Shown here one piece after another: positions 61,632-64,000 of a stretch of 64,000 nt of DNA. The position numbers and the translations under genes are program-made. How positions within the stretch are numbered: position 1 is the first letter of the stretch; every line of letters starts with the position of its first letter. The stretch comes from Bryobacterales bacterium (lineage in GTDB: Bacteria; Acidobacteriota; Terriglobia; Bryobacterales; UBA6623). A model generated the notes under the pieces. The model ran no database searches, had not been told where the DNA came from, and saw only the letters and a list, made by a program, of their open reading frames with translations. The stretch lies in assembly GCA_028819255.1 (NCBI GenBank), contig JAPPMB010000006.1, positions 1 to 64,000 on the forward strand. The letters are read 5' to 3'.

Positions 61632-63179
61632 TCAGGCGAACTCGACCGTAAACCCCTCCACATTCCGCGTCTCCGCGCTGAACTCCACCGCCACCAGGTG
61701 GATCGGCTCGCCCAGGTGACGGTACTTGTCCGCGTAGCCCCGTTCCTTCAGCTGCCCCATCGCGGCTCCCGGCCCTGTGCGCTCGAGCACCTTGAATTCC
61801 AACAGATAGACTCGGCTCCCCGCCCTCACTGCCATGTCCAGCCGCCCGCCGCTCCCGCTCTCCTCCACCGTCACATCCAAGCCCAGCCCTGCGAAGTACG
61901 AGTAGAATATGCTCGCGTAGTACCCCTCGTATCGTGCGATCTCGTTGCGTGTGTGCCACTCGTACGGGATACTCGCAAAGAAGGCGTGGAACAATCGCTC
62001 GAGCCCTCCGAAATCAGCAGCTTGCAGCAGATCGTACAGGCGGATGCTGTTCGCCGTCTGGCGCGACCGGTCCTTCACCAGGTGCCGCAGCAGGCTTGTG
62101 TTCAGGCTCAGGCGCACCTCGCGATTGGGATAGCCCAACCGGTAGAACAGATTCCCCCCGCGGTCCTCTCGGCCCAGGATCGTCAGATAGCCGGTCTGGA
62201 ACAGCAGCGCCTCGGTCGCGATGTCGCCTATGTCGAAGGTCGACAGTAGGTCGTCGCTGGCAACCATTCCGTCCAACTGCGGGGAAGGAACGCCGCGCTC
62301 GACCAGCGTCTCGACCAGGAACGTCGGCGTGCCGGTCTCGAACCACCACGCCTTGAACTGGTGCGTGCGGAACAGCAGCAGCGCGTCAAAGGGGTTGTAG
62401 ACCTTCTCCTCGCCGCCCCAGCTGTAGCCGTTGTACCAGTCGCGGATCCGATTCCGGTCAAGGTCCCCGAGTTCCGGCGCGAACACTGCATCGAGATCCC
62501 CCTCCGTGTAGCCGCAGACGTCCGAATAGGGCGGTTCCAGCGTAATGTCGATGAGATTGTTGAGGCCCGAGAACAGGCTGACCTTGGAGAACTTGCTCAC
62601 TCCGGTCAGGAAGCAGAACCGAACATTGGCGTCGCAGTGCTTGATCACGGAGTAGAGCCCCCGCAGATACTCGCGGTTCGCCGCTGCTATGTCCGGCTGA
62701 TCGAGAGCGTCCAGGATCGGCTTGTCGTATTCGTCGACCAGAACGACGACACGACGCCCGCTTCGGCGATGCAGGGTTCGGAGAAGGTGCTTCAATCGCT
62801 CGGGCCCGGTGTCGTAGCGCCGCTCCACCTCGGCATCCCTTTCGATGGCATCGAACTCCGCCATCAGGTTTGTGTGGAGGTAGCCCCGCTCGCCGAAGTG
62901 CCCCCCGCCGAAGCTCAGGTGGACTACCGGATAGCACACGGACCAGTCCCAGCGGTCCCAGGCCTGCAGCCCCTCGAACAGTTCCCTGCTGCCTTCGAAC
63001 AGTTCCTTCAGCGTGTCGAGGAACAGGCTCTTGCCGAAGCGCCGAGGGCGCGACAGGAAGTAATGGGTGCCCTCCTCGACGAGCCGCACGGCGTAACCGG
63101 TCTTGTCCACGTAGTAGCAGTTGCTTTCGCGGAGCTTGCGAAAAGTGTGGATGCCGATCGGCAGGAGGCGCCTAGCCAT
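61632..63179 (-). CDS. AAA-ATPase-like / PD-(D/E)XK nuclease (DUF1703) protein
   Basis: A 515-residue protein. The N-terminal AAA-ATPase-like domain has the atypical Walker A RPRRFGKS at 44-51 and Walker B VVVLVDEYDKP at 144-154. The C-terminal DUF1703 domain is nuclease-like with Asp448 (GRLDMAV), Glu461-x-Lys463 (LLEFKV), a PD-(D/E)XK set. Such proteins are numerous in bacteria, often in mobile or defence contexts, but function is unproven. The start MARRLLPIGIHTFRKLRE is typical of the family. It is alone in its direction. Confidence 0.9.
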   Translation of the reverse strand: MARRLLPIGIHTFRKLRESNCYYVDKTGYAVRLVEEGTHYFLSRPRRFGKSLFLDTLKELFEGSRELFEGLQAWDRWDWSVCYPVVHLSFGGGHFGERGYLHTNLMAEFDAIERDAEVERRYDTGPERLKHLLRTLHRRSGRRVVVLVDEYDKPILDALDQPDIAAANREYLRGLYSVIKHCDANVRFCFLTGVSKFSKVSLFSGLNNLIDITLEPPYSDVCGYTEGDLDAVFAPELGDLDRNRIRDWYNGYSWGGEEKVYNPFDALLLFRTHQFKAWWFETGTPTFLVETLVERGVPSPQLDGMVASDDLLSTFDIGDIATEALLFQTGYLTILGREDRGGNLFYRLGYPNREVRLSLNTSLLRHLVKDRSRQTANSIRLYDLLQAADFGGLERLFHAFFASIPYEWHTRNEIARYEGYYASIFYSYFAGLGLDVTVEESGSGGRLDMAVRAGSRVYLLEFKVLERTGPGAAMGQLKERGYADKYRHLGEPIHLVAVEFSAETRNVEGFTVEFA

Positions 63180-63700
63180 GGCTCGTTTTCTACCTTACAG
63201 TTGCTCCGGACGCGTTCCAGCCCCCGCACGCTCCCGGGCCAGGTGGGTGGCCTTCGCACGCGGTTCAAGCGCCAGGCACTGCGGCCAGAGGCGGTATCTG
63301 TCCAGCCCCGAGGCGGAGGCGTCCACCGAAGTTTGTCGATCCCCACTGGGCCTTCCGAACTTACTCGTCACCGGACTCAAGAGCAACGGTGCCGGAAAGC
63401 CGCGAAACCATGCGTGCCTCTCCTCGCGACGGTTGCGACAGCCGCGGCCCGACCGCAGGCCGCTTCAGCCTGCCCGCTCAAAGCCCTCGTCGGAACCACG
63501 GGCTCGGTCGAACGCGCAACATCATCACAACTCCAAGAAGGACCTGCGTTGGATGCCCGGAACGCAGCAAGCCCGCCCGACAACCAGATCATGGCCACAC
63601 GCACCGGCGTCGGCGAGCAGCCGGACCACGCGCGGTCTACAACCCCCATTCGCGGATTGGCTCCGGGGCCCCGGATCCGTCGCGTTCGCCACCGGCGCGC
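63180..63700. other. Intergenic stretch, no gene recognised
   Basis: Frames are open but low in motif content. No terminator found. Confidence 0.35.
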
Positions 63701-64000
63701 CTATCGGCTGGCGAAAGCGCTGCTTCCGACCAAGCTGGTGACCAGTTCAAGCAGTCCGTATCCCTCCTCCGGCTCCGCCGCGACGATGTCCCTCAAGACC
63801 CTCTTGTCATGGGATGTGGGCTCGCGACCGGTTCCGTACTGAAGCAACAGCCCGGCAAGGGCTCTGGTGAATTGCCCAGGGCGCTCCGCGAGGTAGTCCT
63901 TGAGTCCCTGGGCGCCCTCCAGGCTGGTCCCATCCGTCATGGTGGCCGTGGCCGTAACAGGTTTCGCAGTGCCGTTCTCCGGATCATCCCGGAAATACTC
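63701..64000 (-). CDS. C-terminus of a DUF1592/DUF1588/DUF1585-type haem protein (partial at right edge)
   Basis: The last 99 residues of a protein that continues beyond the window. DGTSLEGAQGLKDYLAERPG, then QFTRALAGLLLQYGTGREPT, then VAAEPEEGYGLLELVTSLVG ending in SSAFASR, match the DUF1585 domain at the end of PSD2-type cytochrome proteins (GTxFEGPxGLRxxLLxRPExFVxxLTEKLLxYALGR). The upstream 20 codons to position 64000 stay open and continue with EYFRDDPENGTAKPVTATAT. The N-terminal haem part is not in the window. This is a third member of the exported cytochrome-degradation-type family in the region. Confidence 0.8.
   Translation of the reverse strand, partial: EYFRDDPENGTAKPVTATATMTDGTSLEGAQGLKDYLAERPGQFTRALAGLLLQYGTGREPTSHDKRVLRDIVAAEPEEGYGLLELVTSLVGSSAFASR

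Noticed and set aside
62361-63842. A 493-codon plus-strand frame opposite the AAA-ATPase-like gene
   Set aside because: Antisense to a gene with recognisable ATPase and nuclease motifs.

Overview
The window is high-GC bacterial DNA from a Gram-negative organism. The best guess is an Acidobacteriota of the Bryobacterales/Solibacteres type. Three things point there: a 1161-residue Oar-like TonB-dependent receptor with an N-terminal carboxypeptidase-regulatory domain and the LPLNGRN signature, paired cytochrome (DUF1549/DUF1553) and DUF1501 genes, and many Tat or lipobox leaders. Planctomycetes and Verrucomicrobia share the cytochrome/DUF1501 pairs, so the phylum is inference. S1 sulfatases and a GH95 fucosidase suggest an aquatic or host-associated polysaccharide user. 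I saw no rRNA, tRNA or CRISPR array.

Layout. 0-9.5 kb: a Fic protein, a PQQ alcohol dehydrogenase with a lanthanide-type active site, dtd, a Uma2-family protein and an OLD-like ATPase/nuclease. 9.6-14.3 kb: a sulfatase, a PhyH dioxygenase, a divergent isopropylmalate-dehydrogenase-like enzyme that starts with TTG, a pentapeptide-repeat protein and a lipoprotein. 14.5-19.3 kb: the first cytochrome/DUF1501 pair and a histidine phosphatase. 19.5-21.8 kb: a 2-oxoacid dehydrogenase E1 alpha/beta pair whose alpha subunit carries a Tat-like leader. 22.06-22.52 kb: a 462-bp MITE-like element with perfect 23-bp terminal inverted repeats. 22.8-28.8 kb: a four-gene operon of a GPP34 (GOLPH3-like)-cytochrome P450 fusion, an APH/ecdysteroid-kinase-like phosphotransferase, a sulfotransferase and a DHA2 MFS exporter. 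29.4-43 kb: GH95 fucosidase, a zinc-finger protein with two haem lipoproteins, a porin fused to a regulatory domain, an enolase-superfamily dehydratase with its SSS transporter, and a second cytochrome/DUF1501 pair. 43-46 kb: a lower-GC island with a secreted unknown protein and a NucS-like nuclease. 46.8-50 kb: a frameshifted MBL-fold pseudogene, a 2-hydroxyacid dehydrogenase, a likely redoxin relic and a DUF433/PIN-like toxin-antitoxin pair. 51-54.4 kb: an overlapping sulfatase/polysaccharide-deacetylase pair. 56-59.5 kb: the TonB receptor. 60.4-64 kb: a PIN pair, an AAA-ATPase-like/DUF1703 protein and the C-terminus of a third haem/DUF1585-type protein running off the right edge.

The most exciting candidate is the 22.8-28.8 kb operon. 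It lines up oxidation (P450), two kinds of conjugation (phosphorylation and sulfonation) and export. That is the logic of phase I/II/III detoxification or of tailoring and secreting a hydrophobic alcohol such as a sterol, hopanoid or terpenoid. The P450 is fused to a domain known in eukaryotes for binding phosphoinositide membranes. The substrate cannot be read from the sequence.
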